A stretch of 27,759 bases of DNA. It comes from Pelargonium cotyledonis (taxonomy: Eukaryota > Streptophyta > Magnoliopsida > Geraniales > Geraniaceae). Numbering within the stretch: the stretch's first letter is position 1; each line of letters begins with the position of its first letter. The position numbers were made by a program, and so were the translations under genes. Of the stretch, positions 1 through 11,050 are shown in pieces. The DNA lies in contig JAYMTA010000499.1 in the NCBI GenBank assembly GCA_036897625.1, positions 1-27,759 on the forward strand. The letters are read 5' to 3'. The notes beneath the pieces are model-generated. The model worked only from the letters and a program-made list of their open reading frames with translations. It was not told the origin of the DNA and ran no database searches.

Positions 1-804
1 CAAAACCCCATCGTTTCGCTCAACTGCTTCATTAATCCCAGCGACGCCGTTTTGCTCCTTCATTTCTTCTTTCAAGTTTGAAACTGTGTCGTTCTAGTTT
101 CTTCCTCTCCTCGCCTTAGCTCTTTGAACTGCAACGACTATATTCCTCTCTTGAAGTAGACCAGGGTCACTGGTACGCCCAACGGACCTGGTGCCACAGA
201 GTGATGTGACTGTTGAGATGTGAAAATAATACTGCAATCAAAATTCAAAACGAAGACGTTTTGGAATAGTTGACCAAATTTTCAAAAAGGATAGTTTTGG
301 TGTTTTACATCAGAACGGATGATGTGGCATAGTGAGGTGATGTGTCTGGTTGCTACCTGTGACAATAGGTCATTAGGACTAAAATCCAAAAAAAATTAAA
401 GACCAGGGGTGACAACAACTGAAAATCCTAAATAGGGACCAACTCTAAAATGAAAACAAGTTCAAGTAGTGTAGAAACATTTGATCCTTTATTTCAAGAC
501 ATTAGTTGATTTTAGGGGAAATTATAGATGACTATTCTGAACTAACCACCTTTTGCATTTTACCACCCTGAATTATTTTTCGCAACTTTTGGTTACCCTA
601 AACTTTACAATTGTTGTTCAATCAGTTTTTTTTTTATAAGCGATGACCGAAAGGTGTATATATACAAGTAACTAATAGTGTTCAGGAAAGAGACTAGTCC
701 AGATGGAAAATTACTTTCTCTCATCATGTGTCATCCTTATAACTGTATAAAATTCTTAAATACCAATTTTACCCTTCTTCTTCATTAGTCAAGAACACCC
801 TCAC
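1..804. other. Intergenic, no gene recognised
   Basis: No open reading frame of note and no recognisable domain on either strand. Around 370-460 and 525-620 there is text of the kind seen in degenerate plant repeats (phrases such as 'gggaccaactctaaaatg' and 'taccaccctgaatta'), so this is probably old repeat DNA. The first 170 bases are somewhat richer in C and T and could be the edge of a gene outside the window, but no splice-consistent frame can be defended. Confidence 0.4.
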
Positions 805-806
805 TA

Positions 807-864
807 GAAACTTCAAACTCTCGTCGGAGAATTCAAACTCTCGCCGGAAACTTCAAACTCGCCG
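807..864 (+). repeat. Three-unit 20-bp tandem repeat
   Basis: Three head-to-tail units of about 20 bp (807-826, 827-846, 847-864), each with the core TTCAAACTC followed by CG-containing bases; the last unit is 2 bp short. It is a small minisatellite without coding sense. Confidence 0.75.
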
Positions 865-1364
865 AAAAATTCATTTTTTTCCATGTTTTATTTGTTTTGA
901 TTCATTAAATTTATGAACAAACTGACAAATGCCCACAAATTGGAATAAATTGACAAGATACAAAGAAAATAAAAAGATCTAGTCCAGATGTGGTTCACTG
1001 CCATTGCCATGGCCGGTGAGCATGAAGCTCTCTCTTTCGCGAGCATGAAGCAATGAGCAGTAATAAATATATTTTTTTATTTTTTATTTTTTTTGCTAAG
1101 AAAAATGAAAAATGAGAGTATTTTGATATTTTTAATATCTAACTAATGGGACAACGATTGTAAATTCAAGTTAGTTTAAGAGCACCTCCATTGAAGACTC
1201 ACATTGTTTTGGGGTCATCAATGTGTCAGTAGCCCATGGATGGAGAAGAAAAAAATTAAGGGCCAGTCCCTAATACAAGGGCCGGTCCTTAAGTTTTTTT
1301 TTTATTGTTTTTAATTTTTTTTGCCCACTCACATAATGACACATGTACTAGAATTGATAAAAAT
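865..1364. other. Intergenic, repeat-like, no gene
   Basis: AT-rich spacer. At 1181-1320 it has 'gagcacctccattgaag', a phrase often seen at plant MITE ends, then a loose inverted repeat (AAGGGCCAGTCCCT and AAGGGCCGGTCCTT, about 1238-1292). No matching right terminus was found, so no element is called. Confidence 0.35.
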
Positions 1365-1621
1365 TATTTCTTCCATTTTAAAATGAGTGTCTTGTTTCTA
1401 TTTTTTGTAAAAATTAAGAATTACAAGATAATTTAACGTGTTTTTAATATAACTCTCACTTTTTTCACTTACACCTCATGTACAGATTTGTCCATGTGCA
1501 TAAGTGATAAGAGTAATATAGAAAGAACATTAATATAATAGCATAAAAATAAAAATAAGACACTTATTTTAAGATAAAAAATTTAGACAAATAAGACACT
1601 TACTTTAAGACGAAAAAAGTA
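1365..1621. mobile_element. Degenerate Stowaway-like MITE
   Basis: The left end reads TA then TTTCTTCCATTTTAAAATGAGTGTCTTG. The right end, reverse complemented, gives a similar start followed by CTTAAAGTAAGTGTCTTATTT. This resembles the plant Stowaway terminus (CTCCCTCCGTCCCAAAATAAGTGTCTT) of Tc1/mariner-derived MITEs, which duplicate TA. Both ends abut TA here. There is no coding capacity and the ends have drifted, so the family call is moderate. Confidence 0.5.
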
Positions 1622-1894
1622 TTATTTAATTATAAAAGTGAATCCTAATAAAGCTAATATTGAGTCCCAATAACAAAGAAATTTTTTTCACAATTCCTCA
1701 TAATTATATGCCATCAAAAAGGACATAAATTTGACGTTCATGGACTCAAGTTGAGTTTCTTTAATATGAAGCTCTAAATTTACGAAAAATATTTTAGCAT
1801 AAAAAACAAAAGATGCTCATTATAATCATAGGTAAATTCCCCTCGATTTTATTTTTGTTTCTATTTCTCAGTTACGCACCAAAAACCTATTACG

Positions 1895-1931
<37 letters not shown>

Positions 1932-1986
1932 TGCGCTTCTGTTATCTGCGTAAGAGAAAGGTTTTATCTTCAGCTCATCGCCGCAG
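1622..1986 (+). promoter_or_regulatory. Promoter-proximal region and non-coding exon of KH gene
   Basis: This AT-rich stretch leads into the CT repeat and then a short segment ending CCGCAG followed by GTATGC (donor at 1987). That donor pairs with the acceptor at 2515-2516, two bases before the KH-gene ATG. The first exon is therefore inferred to be untranslated and to end at 1986, with transcription starting near the CT tract. No convincing TATA box was seen; many plant housekeeping promoters rely on pyrimidine patches instead. Confidence 0.5.
1898..1925 (+). repeat. (CT)14 microsatellite at KH gene 5' end
   Basis: Fourteen uninterrupted CT dinucleotides followed by TTCTC, lying 60-90 bp before the inferred first splice donor. 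It is probably in the 5' UTR or at the core promoter. CT/GA tracts there are common in plant genes and can bind GAGA-binding (BBR/BPC) proteins; that role is inferred. Confidence 0.85.
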
Positions 1987-2516
1987 GTATGCTTAAAGAA
2001 ATCGCTTTTAATTGAATTTGTCGAAAACTTATTTGGGGCTTTGTCAAAATCTCCGTATGGCTCTTTCTGTTTTCTTTTATATTATGTTGTTTGTTTCCCG
2101 GGAAAATTGCTCCTGGTTTTTATTGCTTTAGAGGGTATAAACCTCAATCCTCGTTGAACTCTTTCGCGTGAATTTTAGGTACGAGAATCCATATTCTACA
2201 TTCTGTTTGTTTGACATCAAATTTGGGTGCGATGTGAATTTTAGGATCGATTATAGGTCTAGCAATTGGGTTTTGCAATTATATGGAAATAGAGTTTTTT
2301 GAATCTACAAAGCTCACTCCTTTAAGTCTAGGGAATTTGAAACTGAAACTGTAACCGAAAGGCTGAGTAGATTGACCCGGTGCAAGTATTTGAGAGGTTG
2401 AAAGCAATGCAATTGGGGGTTATGTTATCTACATTAATATTAAGAACTGAAACTGTGGTTTATAGATCTATTTGTTTTGCCAGTACTTACTTTTTGCGGT
2501 TGCTCAATTGTTTCAG
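1987..2516 (+). other. Inferred 5' UTR intron of KH gene
   Basis: Donor GTATGC at 1987 and acceptor TTTCAG ending at 2516 bound a T-rich 530-bp segment without coding sense. It ends two bases before the ATG at 2519. The open frame extends upstream into this segment to 2477, but that part reads through the pyrimidine tract and acceptor and does not look like protein. Confidence 0.55.
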
Positions 2517-2518
2517 AA

Positions 2519-5500
2519 ATGGGTGAGACGGGGAAGCGATATCGTTCTCAGAGAGACCAAGACTGGGATAACAGGAATCATAAGAGAAGGATGAATGAGA
2601 AAGAAGAAAAAGGTGGTGATGAATTGGTTGTCTACAGAATACTATGCCCTGATGGGGTTATAGGAAGTGTGATTGGAAAGAGTGGCAAGGTGATCAATTC
2701 AATTCGACAGGAGACGAGGGCGAAAGTTAAGGTGGTGGACCCGTTTCCCGGTGCCAAGGATCGTGTCATAACTATTTACTCTTATGTCAAGGAGAAAGAA
2801 AACATTGAGATTGATGATGAAGATAGTGACAGAGAACCGGTGTGTGCGGCCCAGGATGCTCTTCTCAAGGTTCATGCCGCCATATCAAAGTCATTGGCTT
2901 CAGTTGGGGATTCCGACAAAAGGCGGAAAGATAAGGATGAATGCCAAATTCTTGTCCCTTCTAGCCAGTCTGCAAATATCATTGGAAAGGCCGGGGCCAC
3001 TATAAAGAAATTGAGAAGCAGGACAAGGACAAATATTAAGTTTTCTCCCAAGGATGTCAGTGACCCAAGTCATTCATGTGCGATGGAGTTTGACAACATT
3101 GTTGTGGTAAGTATTTACTGTTGCACTCATGAGTTTCTTCTTTTAAACACTTACCTGTCTCTTTGTGCATTGGATTATAAATACCATAGGGTTTAGATTA
3201 CATGATTGTGCAAATTACATGGAAGAGTTGTGATCATGATCTAAATTGGCCTCTTGGCGACATTGAATATCTTGATGAGGAAAAAGATGAGTTTCATTTC
3301 ACATGCTCTAGAACTTGATATGGCATGTAGAAAAAATTTAGAAAGCTGTTCCCATTGTGTGTGTTGCAATTGCTAAAGTACCCATTTTGAAAATGGAGAA
3401 AGATGGGTATTAGTTCACATGTTATAGAATTTGATATGGCATGTAGAATTTTCTTAGAAAGCTATTCACATTATTTGTGTTTCAATTGTTGAAATATCCA
3501 TTTTGTAAATGGAAATTGGAAAATATGTCTAAGTGTCTCCTTCATTATCCATTCATATGCTTCCATGTCAGAGGTTGAAGGTATCTCCCTTAGTCCTTTT
3601 TTGGTTGGAACTCATCCTTTTCACTTATGTGCCTTCAAATATCTCTGAATAAGTAATGGTTATCTTGCTTTTAAGTACTATTTAGTGCCCAGATTCATGC
3701 CTTCTCAATTCTCATTGATAATTTGATTAGTTTGAAATATTGTTTATGTATTCACAATGATGTGTGATTGGAAACATAACTTCACTCCTTAATTTGTTCT
3801 CCCTGTGAATAGATATGTGGTCAGTCTGAAGCTGTGAAGAAAGCATTGTTTGCCATCTCAGCAATTATGTACAAATTTACTCCTAAAGAAGAGATTCCTC
3901 TTGATACTTCTGTACCAGAAGCCCCACCTAGCATCATCATTCCATCAGATGTCCCTATTTATCAACCAAGTGGATTTTTCCCCGGTTCAGATTCCATTAT
4001 TCCTTCTAGATCAGTTCCATCTGTCATAGGTGCTACACATGTACCTGAACTTCATGGATATGGCGATACTGGAAGTACCTGGCCTCTTTATTCATCTGCT
4101 CTTCCTGTCGTTTCTGGGTATGGTAGTGCTTCTCGATCCGAGGAGTTAGTTGTTAGAGTTTTGTGCTCCTTTGACAAGATTGGACGTGTTATTGGCAAGG
4201 GAGGAGGCACAATTAAAAGTATCAGGCAGGCTAGTGGTGCTCGTATCGAAGTTGATGATACCAAAGAAGATCGTAACGAGTGTATCATTACCGTCACTGG
4301 GACAGAGGTACGCCGTATGCCCAAATTTTTATTTTAGTTTGTAAGAGGTGTATTCAAATCAGTGGAGTTCATGGAGATTTGATTAGGCCATGTACTTTTT
4401 AATGTTTTCAAAGGTAACTTATTGAAGCTGTCCCATAACAGTGTTGCAGTATGTGTGCATGAGCTCTCAATGGAATTGCTCTTTTATTTTATTTTTGGTG
4501 ATTTGAAAATGTTTTTATTAGAGGGGTTTTTTCTTAATTTCTTAAATATTGTTTGATAATGGAATTAATAGCTAGCGTATCGTATTTGTTTCCATTTGAG
4601 GGGTTGGGCTGGGCTTAACACTTTAGCCCAAGATCTACTACAATATCATACCCTTTTTTTGCTTGTGTTTGTTGTTCATGCTGTACATTTGTTGCTTGGC
4701 AGTCACCTGATGATATGAAATCAATGGCTGTTGAAGCTGTGTTATTGCTGCAAAACAAGATAAATGATGATGATGATGAAACAGTTACAATGCGACTCCT
4801 TATTCCATCTAGAGTTATTGGTTGTGTTATTGGAAAAAGTGGTGCAATTATAAATGAAATTCGGAAGAGAACTAGAGCAGATGTGCGTATCTCAAAAGGC
4901 GAGAAGCCTAGGTGTGCTGATTCTAATGATGAACTTGTTGAGGTTTGTTTGACTATTCTTTGGAAATTTGTTGGTTGATTTTTTTTTTCCTTTATCTTAT
5001 TAATTTGTACTTTTTACTTATAAAATTATCATGTTTATTATATAGGTGGTTGGAGAAGTTGGTAGTGTAAGAGATGCTATTGTTCAAATTGTTTTAAGGC
5101 TGCGTGATGATATTTTGAAGGATAGGGATGGTGGTCATAACACTTCTGTGGGTGTTGATTCTCTGTACTCAGCTAGCTCTGCTCTTACAGTGCCTTCTGC
5201 CTTGCCATCAGTTCCCCAAGCAGCTCATCTGGGTTTTGATCATAGGTCTGATCCCGGAAGTGGCTTGGGCTTGCTATCTTCTGGCAGCCTCTATGGATAT
5301 GGATCATTGCCGGTATGTTAAGAATAATTTTTGTTATGTTATATTTGCTGTTTTCATCATCTTCGGAATTACATTATATTTTTGTACTTAACTAATGGTT
5401 TTAAATTTGTCAAGTGTTGTGTTGGAGGAATTACAGGAATTCTCTACGTCTAGTGCATTTTTCTTGTGTACATGTGTAGAGGGTTAAGAGAATAGGCACA

Positions 5501-6735
5501 CACATACATCCATGATTTTGTTCTTTAGGATTGCATAATAAATCACAGTTAAGATCCAAATATCTATTTTTTTTATTATTGAATTCCACAGTGCAAATGA
5601 GCATCTCTGTTTGTGTGTGTGTGTGTGTGTGTGTTGTATACTATTTTCTTTGTGTAATTTCCTCTGAAATTTGTGTTTCTTTGAAGACAATCTGAGTTAC
5701 GCTTATTGCTAACATTCGTCTTATTTGTGCTATCCCCTTGAAGATGGGAGACAATGGCTATGGATCCATATCATCGTATTCTTCGAAACTGTATGGAGGG
5801 TTAGTATTTTATGAATATAAATCCTTGCCTTAAAGTTCTTTACATATATATTTTTTTTCTATTCTAATCCAACGTTTCTCTTCATTGTGTCTTTATACAC
5901 AGGTTGCCTCCACCTACAAATGATATGGTGATTCCTGCAAATGCAGTGGGTAAAGTCTTGGGCAAAGGAGGGGCAAATATAGCAAACATTCGGAAGGTCA
6001 GTGTATCTAATAATTAACGTCTTTACATCTTATAGTTTGTTAAAACTTTCACTTTTGATTGAGAGCCTAGCCTAATTCATTTCTTAACAATGAATGACCT
6101 ACTACCAACTGGTTCAACTTGCATTCTGGGATCTGCCAATATGACCACGTTGTGGGGTCAATATTTTTATAGATACAGTAAAGTCTCACCAAACTTTATA
6201 AAGTTAAGCTTAAAGTATAAAGGCAACTAAGGGACTGTATCTATATGCCATTCAGTTATGGGGCTTGCTGCATCAAATATTATACGATTTCCATTTGTGT
6301 TTGTATCTTCAAATGGCATTCTGTCATATACAGCTATATTCATTAGTTATTTATTCTGTGCCTCAAAGTTTGTATTTTTTTGCTTATATTTTCAACACGT
6401 AGTTCTGGTGTTAAAAGTTTCTTATAGTTATTTCGGTATCGTGTTAAAATGAGTGTTTTTTCTCTTTTGCTTTGCCCTAGAGTTGACTTTTGCCTTTAAA
6501 GGCCAAGCTTCTTGCATGTTATATCATGTTCATATGAGTTTTATGAGCATATCAGAATGGACTGATTAAGAGTTTTCTGACACCTACTTGTTTTGCTTTC
6601 CAGATATCAGGAGCAGTTATAGAGATCTCCGAATCTAAGTCATCCCGTGGTGAACGCATTGCTCATATATCTGGTACACCTGACCAGAGGCGAGCTGCTG
6701 AAAACATGATTCAGGCATTTATATTGGCTACTTGA
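2519..6735 (+). CDS. Five-KH-domain RNA-binding protein (HEN4/PCBP-like)
   Basis: Seven coding exons: 2519-3106, 3813-4307, 4703-4942, 5046-5312, 5744-5799, 5903-5996, 6604-6735. All junctions are GT-AG and in frame, giving 623 residues. Five KH domains show their GxxG loops: KH1 about 37-125 (GKSG 53-56), KH2 142-220 (GKAG 156-159), KH3 307-385 (GKGG 324-327), KH4 388-465 (GKSG 405-408), KH5 555-622 (GKGG 569-572). A basic N-terminus (GKRYRS, HKRR) could act as a nuclear signal. Low-complexity Ser/Pro/Gly/Tyr linkers lie between KH2 and KH3 and between KH4 and KH5. The family binds C- or U-rich single-stranded RNA and acts in pre-mRNA processing; Arabidopsis HEN4, RCF3 and the At4g18375 product share this layout. 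Length and the tail (ISGTPDQRRAAENMIQAF) fit the At4g18375 type best. The exact orthologue is not settled, so no symbol is given. The ATG at 2519 is chosen because it follows the acceptor directly and starts a conserved-looking N-terminus. Confidence 0.93.
3297..3528 (+). repeat. 116-bp tandem duplication in a KH-gene intron
   Basis: Two adjacent units (about 3297-3412 and 3413-3528) in the 706-bp intron after the first coding exon. They share GATATGGCATGTAGAA (at 3317 and 3433), TTAGAAAGCT, then CAATTG and CCATTTTG in the same order and spacing. About four in five bases match by eye. It is non-coding. Confidence 0.75.
5612..5635 (+). repeat. (TG)n microsatellite in a KH-gene intron
   Basis: About twelve TG dinucleotides in the intron between coding exons 4 and 5. 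It is a simple length-variable repeat with no visible function. Confidence 0.85.
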
Positions 6736-7459
6736 ACTTGAGGATCTTCATTGAAGGTGAATAGTTAAAATTCCTGTTCCTCAAATGTTTCCTCTCTGTA
6801 GTTTGTTTAGGTCTTACTCTGGAGAAGGCTTCATTTTCTAGGTTTCTTTATTCCTCCAGACTCCATTTTCTTCCTTATCGTTGCTTCTCAAGATCATGAA
6901 GAAAGATTTGCTGCTGGCTCTATATTCAAGGGATATATAGGTTTCTGCCGTTGATGTTTAACAAATTCTTAGCTGCGGTTTCTTAGAACTTAATAGGATC
7001 TTTCTTGCCTTTCATAATGTTTAACTTGGTGGGTTCCATCTTATTTCCAGTGTTGCTATACTCAATAACGTGGATGTTCTTGCTGGAAAATATTCTCAGT
7101 ATGACCTTAACGTCAAACTCTTAATATATGTTTTATATTTCTGCCCATTCCACTTCTTCTCTCGGCTTCTTGCTTGTAGGATCTCTGCTATCAATGATGC
7201 GTAGTGCAATGAGATTGCCGAGGATGTCCTCTCTATGTTTCCTTGGTTTACACGTTATGCTAATACTGCAGCTAAAAAAAACAGAAAACAAAATAAAAAA
7301 GAAGATAAAAAGAACTACCTTGTATTACTGAAATTGCTTGCACCTCGCTGTTGTTTTCTCTGCCCCTTCACTCTTCAGAACATTTTGTCTTGATCTAGGT
7401 ATGTGCCAAGGACATTGCAAAAGCATGGTCCTTGAAAGAGTCTTAGGGCTTTTCCGGGA
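6736..7459 (+). other. 3' UTR and 3' flank of KH gene
   Basis: No coding sense after the stop at 6733-6735. A possible 3' UTR donor (GAAG then GTGAAT, about 6757) suggests an intron in the UTR, unproven. An A-rich stretch with AAAATAAAAA near 7290-7300 could hold the poly(A) signal. The open frames here (for example 7128-7331 and 7338-7586) have no family resemblance and odd composition. Confidence 0.4.
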
Positions 7460-7672
7460 ATTCCTGTTAACTCTTGTTACATTACATTCCATATCCGTTA
7501 TCTTGCAAACTATTACATATGCTCTTCGTCTGAAAATTGTTAGGGTGTTATTATTGTGGAATTGTCTCACCGAACTTATCCCCTAAAGGCTCTTAATTAT
7601 ATCATACTCAATTCTATTCAAGTGCTATGCTCGTGGATTAGGCTCATTGGAGTTGTCGCAAAAATTCTCATC

Positions 7673-7858
7673 GGTAGCATTTGGGTTGAATTTTTATCGG
7701 GATTAGGAATCAAGATTTAGAATGGGAATGAGATTCATATTCTTCATGCTCGTATTAAGACATTTTGGTCATGAAAATGACTTTTGAATTGGAATCTCAT
7801 TCCTATTTCCATTCTTGATTCTAATTCGCATTTTAAAAAAATTAATCCAAATGTTACC
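7673..7858. mobile_element. GGTAGYGTTTGGAT MITE, copy A
   Basis: The left end is GGTAGCATTTGGGTT and the right end, reverse complemented, GGTAACATTTGGATT. The body has imperfect inverted arms rich in AATGGGAATGAGATT and AATCTCATTCC, so it can fold back. There is no coding capacity. The terminal sequence and 190-bp size suit a Tourist-like (PIF/Harbinger) MITE; target duplication is not visible at this copy. Confidence 0.6.
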
Positions 7859-8089
7859 TTTATTATTTTCAACTTTCACTCGTATAATGATCTTATTGTT
7901 CTTCGGATCCTTGTTAACTCATGTTAAATATATCTGATCCGGTATCTTACGAACTGTAAGATATGCTCTTTATCCGAATTTGGTTTGGGTGCTATTATCT
8001 TGGAACGTCCTGATAGAACTTATCCCTTAAGGGTTCTTAACAATACCCTACTCAAATCTATTCAAGTGATGTTCTTGTGGATTGCCCTC

Positions 8090-8283
8090 ATAGCGTTTTG
8101 ATTTTATATTTTGTTCAGGAATGGAAATCAAGAATGGGAATGAGAACGAGATTCCCATTCTTCATGTTTGGATTATAATGTTTTGGTCATGAAAATGACT
8201 TTGTAATGGAACTCTCATATCCATTCTGATTTGTGATTCCTGGTTCTCATTCTCATTCGAAAAAAATTAATCCAAACATTTCC
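8090..8283. mobile_element. GGTAGYGTTTGGAT MITE, copy B
   Basis: The same body as copy A (GGAATGGAAATCAAGAATGG, TTGGTCATGAAAATGACTT). The left end has drifted to ATAGCGTTTTGATT and the right end reads AATCCAAACATTTCC. It appears to have arrived by duplication of the surrounding segment, not by its own transposition. Confidence 0.6.
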
Positions 8284-8284
8284 T

Positions 8285-8699
8285 TAACTGTACCAAACTC
8301 ATGCTTGATACATATAATGGGACATATGTGTCAGCCGATGTATCCTTTTGCGACATGAGGGATCTGTAGGACATTCTAGGCCTAGCAAAAAGGGAGGTTT
8401 TTTTCAAGAAAAAAAATGGTTTCTCGCCTCTTTATGAGTAGTTGTGTGTCTGACTTAAATAATTACGTACCTGTTCATTGGCGAATCTGTTATCAGAAAA
8501 TTTTATTTCATATCAAATTTGATCTTCGAAGCTCCAACAGTCAATGCATATCCATAATCAATATTCTGCTCATTATTGTCTACTTCTCTAATAGATCATC
8601 CCATTGCACAAGACACTCACTATTCTGAGGTCTTAGAAGAGTCATTTTTGTACTGAGTCTTATTCCTGGTTTACAGAAAGGTGGTTTCCTTGACATGAT
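8285..8699. other. Intergenic, no gene recognised
   Basis: Spacer without recognisable coding sense or terminal repeats. The open frame at 8416-8628 shows no family resemblance. Confidence 0.4.
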
Positions 8700-8755
8700 T
8701 TTGTGACCTTAGGGTCGCAAGGTTGCAACCTTACCGTTGCGCCAAGGCTCACCCT
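8700..8755 (-). mobile_element. SINE head fragment (Au-like)
   Basis: On the minus strand this reads GAGCCTTGGCGCAACGGTAA, then GGTTGC and GACCCTAAGGTCAC. This is the tRNA-like head (box A region) of the widespread plant Au-type SINE. The box B part (GGTTCGAG) and the body are missing, so only about 55 bp remain. Confidence 0.5.
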
Positions 8756-10599
8756 CATTTTCTTGCTCTAGCAACAGCTAATATGCTCTCCTGTTGATCT
8801 CATACTTGCTTTGAAATAGTCTGTTTGGCCTTGTCCCGCTGCATTCTGATAAGCTTAGTTAAGGTGGCACGGGAAAAAAGCAGTAATATGTCGCTTACTT
8901 TCACCAGCACCTTGTTTCTTTCTAAAATGTTACTGTTATACCTATTCCACAATGAGTTCTGAGTGGATTCTGCATCACAGATACACGAGTGTTTGCCTCG
9001 TTGGAAACTGTTCTTTTCAAATTAAACGTACAGAACTTTCTTTGGCTTGCTTGAGCCTCAGGTACAAATAGCTAAAGCTCTGTACCTCATGTCTCATTAT
9101 ATAGTTTTCCGTTTGGTTACGTAGTTGCTTTCCCGTCAAACAAGTTTGGCTAGAAGTATTCCTCTGTACCCTCTTTTGTCTTCGGAACTCCAAATCAAAG
9201 CATCGTCTTATTTCCTTAAATGATATATTTCCAGTTCGAAGTTCTGAAATCTTGACTACTGAAGTTACGCTTAGATCGATAGACTTAATTGTATTATGCT
9301 AGGATTTCAGAACTTAAGCTTTTAAGGGTTCAGTTTAACCAGAAGAATGTTTCAGCATTTGATTGGTTTGTATTGTTTTGTTGTCTTTTTTTCTCTTAAA
9401 CATTGACTAAGAAGATTGATTTCTTCGTTGAATTATGTAAATTTATCACTTGAAAACATGATTCACATGTATATAATGGAACAGGCTCGGATTGATTGGT
9501 TTATTTAGTTTTATTTGCCGCATGTTTAGGCGAATTAGATAAGGTTATGTTGAATTTATGGTCATGGATGTTTTAAATTTGGTTATGTGATTATTGTGTT
9601 TGTGTAATAGTTCATTTTAGTTTGCAAAAAATTGATTTTTGTATTATTTTGAAGGGACTGATAGTTATTTATGTTTTTGTTTTTTTAGTTAAAGTAAATG
9701 CTATATCCATTGAAGTTATTAACTCTCTATTACAATGTTCATATGATAATTGGAAGAGATTTAGTTTCACATTTTTAGGTGTGAGGTGTCATCTTCACAT
9801 TAGCTTGGTTGAATATCCACTTATAATTCTGGACTAATTAAAAATGAAATATCATTAATATTTTTCACATTAGTAGGATTTTTGATCTAAAACATGAGTT
9901 TTTTGAGCGGGCTCGCATGCTCGCGGTTGGTATATTTATGTCGTTTTTGACAAATTCTCATTTGAGGGTAAGTCGTTAAAGTGCACCATTCTCTCTAAGA
10001 GTGTGTTAAGCGGGGATTGGACGCAAATGTTCTTTTCACTCATCACGCAGCACGTGCAACCAATTGCGCAACTACCCTTATGTAAAATGCAGGGCTTTAG
10101 ATAAATAAGAAACTCAATACTGAAGGTTGAGCTAGTCATTGATATGAAGTAATAACAGGTTAGCCGTATTGGAAGGTATGGCTAGATCACCTATTTTTCA
10201 GGGAGAGCTCATGCTTGTTGGGTCTTTGGGTTTGACACTGCTTTACACTAAAAAAGAAGGTAGCTACGTTTGAGTGAAACTTGAGGATGGAAGTCTTCTT
10301 TCGTTTCTCGATGGTGAAGTAAGGCCAAGCTCATGAGCTTATTATCTTAGGTAGTAACAAGTTGATAGATATAAATCTTGAAACAGGTGACGTAAGCAAA
10401 ACCCAGTTACTGTTCCTGCAAGTTAACTGGATATGTTCAAGTGTTGAACTCCAACGTCAGAAAAATACAAAAAATACAGCATCTCATTCTCATCTAAATC
10501 TTCTTCTTCATGGTTGGTTTCATACGTGTGCTTCTCAATCTCATCTCCTCTCCTCCTACTCAATATATTAATATAATACAATACTTTTTTCTTTTACTT
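8756..10599. other. Long intergenic spacer, no gene recognised
   Basis: About 1.8 kb with no credible coding frame. Short open frames at 9622-9837 (plus), 9936-10139 (minus) and 10362-10571 (plus) show no domain or codon bias. A GC-rich phrase at about 9907-9928 (GCGGGCTCGCATGCTCGCGG) resembles one at 11707-11728. I see no terminal repeats framing an element. Confidence 0.4.
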
Positions 10600-11050
10600 A
10601 GTGCGAATGACGCTTGTACCCTTTTAAAATCTAAGCGGTACCTTTTATTAAATGACCCGAAAATCCAATAAAAATACAAAAGTGAAAAGAAAATCAACTA
10701 CAACCAGAGGCATCAAAAATCTAAACAAGATATAGAGGATTCGTACGCCAAACAGAAAACTCAAATGAATTACAGAAATCAGGATTAACGTACGAGCTGA
10801 TAACATAACAACGACTTTTAATGCGTATGAGGGTGTTTTCTACTTTCGGGAAATCATTCCGAAAGACTAGTACATTTCAGGCAAGCCAAATATTCAAGAA
10901 GTACCAAGCAAACAGAGACCAATAACTTCCGGACAAGCTTATCACCTCCCAAACAAGATGGCCAGGTAATTAAAAGAGTGGAACAATTGTCAGGTAACAC
11001 AGAGCATACTCTCCACCAACGAAAAACAGACATCCAAATTCCATATGACT
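10600..11050 (-). mobile_element. LINE 3' end remnant
   Basis: The minus strand at about 10910-10805 reads AWYFLNIWLA, a stop, then NVLVFRNDFPKVENTLIRIK. This fits the closing segment of plant L1-type LINE ORF2 after the zinc-binding RT domain, where 'IWxxRNxxVF' is typical. Upstream (10990-10920) a second frame gives WPSCLGGDKLVRKL, which also fits that region. So it holds at least one stop and one frame change. The AT-rich stretch at 10600-10740 would be the 3' UTR. No poly(A) tail or target duplication was found. It is a short inactive remnant. Confidence 0.5.

Larger units (their letters stand above)
7460..8284 (+). repeat. Tandem duplication of about 430 bp carrying a MITE
   Basis: Unit 1 (about 7460-7858) and unit 2 (about 7903-8284) share, in order, CTTGTTA(A)CTC, ATATGCTCTT, GAACTTATCCC, TATTCAAGTG, GTGGATT and a MITE copy at their right ends. 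By eye roughly 70-75% of bases match, so the duplication is old. Because both units carry the MITE at the same place, the MITE was there before the duplication. Confidence 0.7.

Noticed and set aside
2477-2518. Upstream extension of the KH open frame to 2477
   Set aside because: It runs through the pyrimidine tract and the acceptor at 2515-2516; the conserved-looking protein begins at the ATG at 2519.
4088-4324. Minus-strand open frame opposite KH3
   Set aside because: Shadow of a conserved coding exon on the other strand.
7128-7586. Open frames 3' of the KH gene
   Set aside because: Short, overlapping on both strands, low-complexity and without any recognisable domain.
8700-8755. Possible tRNA gene
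   Set aside because: Only the box A-like half is present; it matches a SINE head better and cannot fold as a full cloverleaf.
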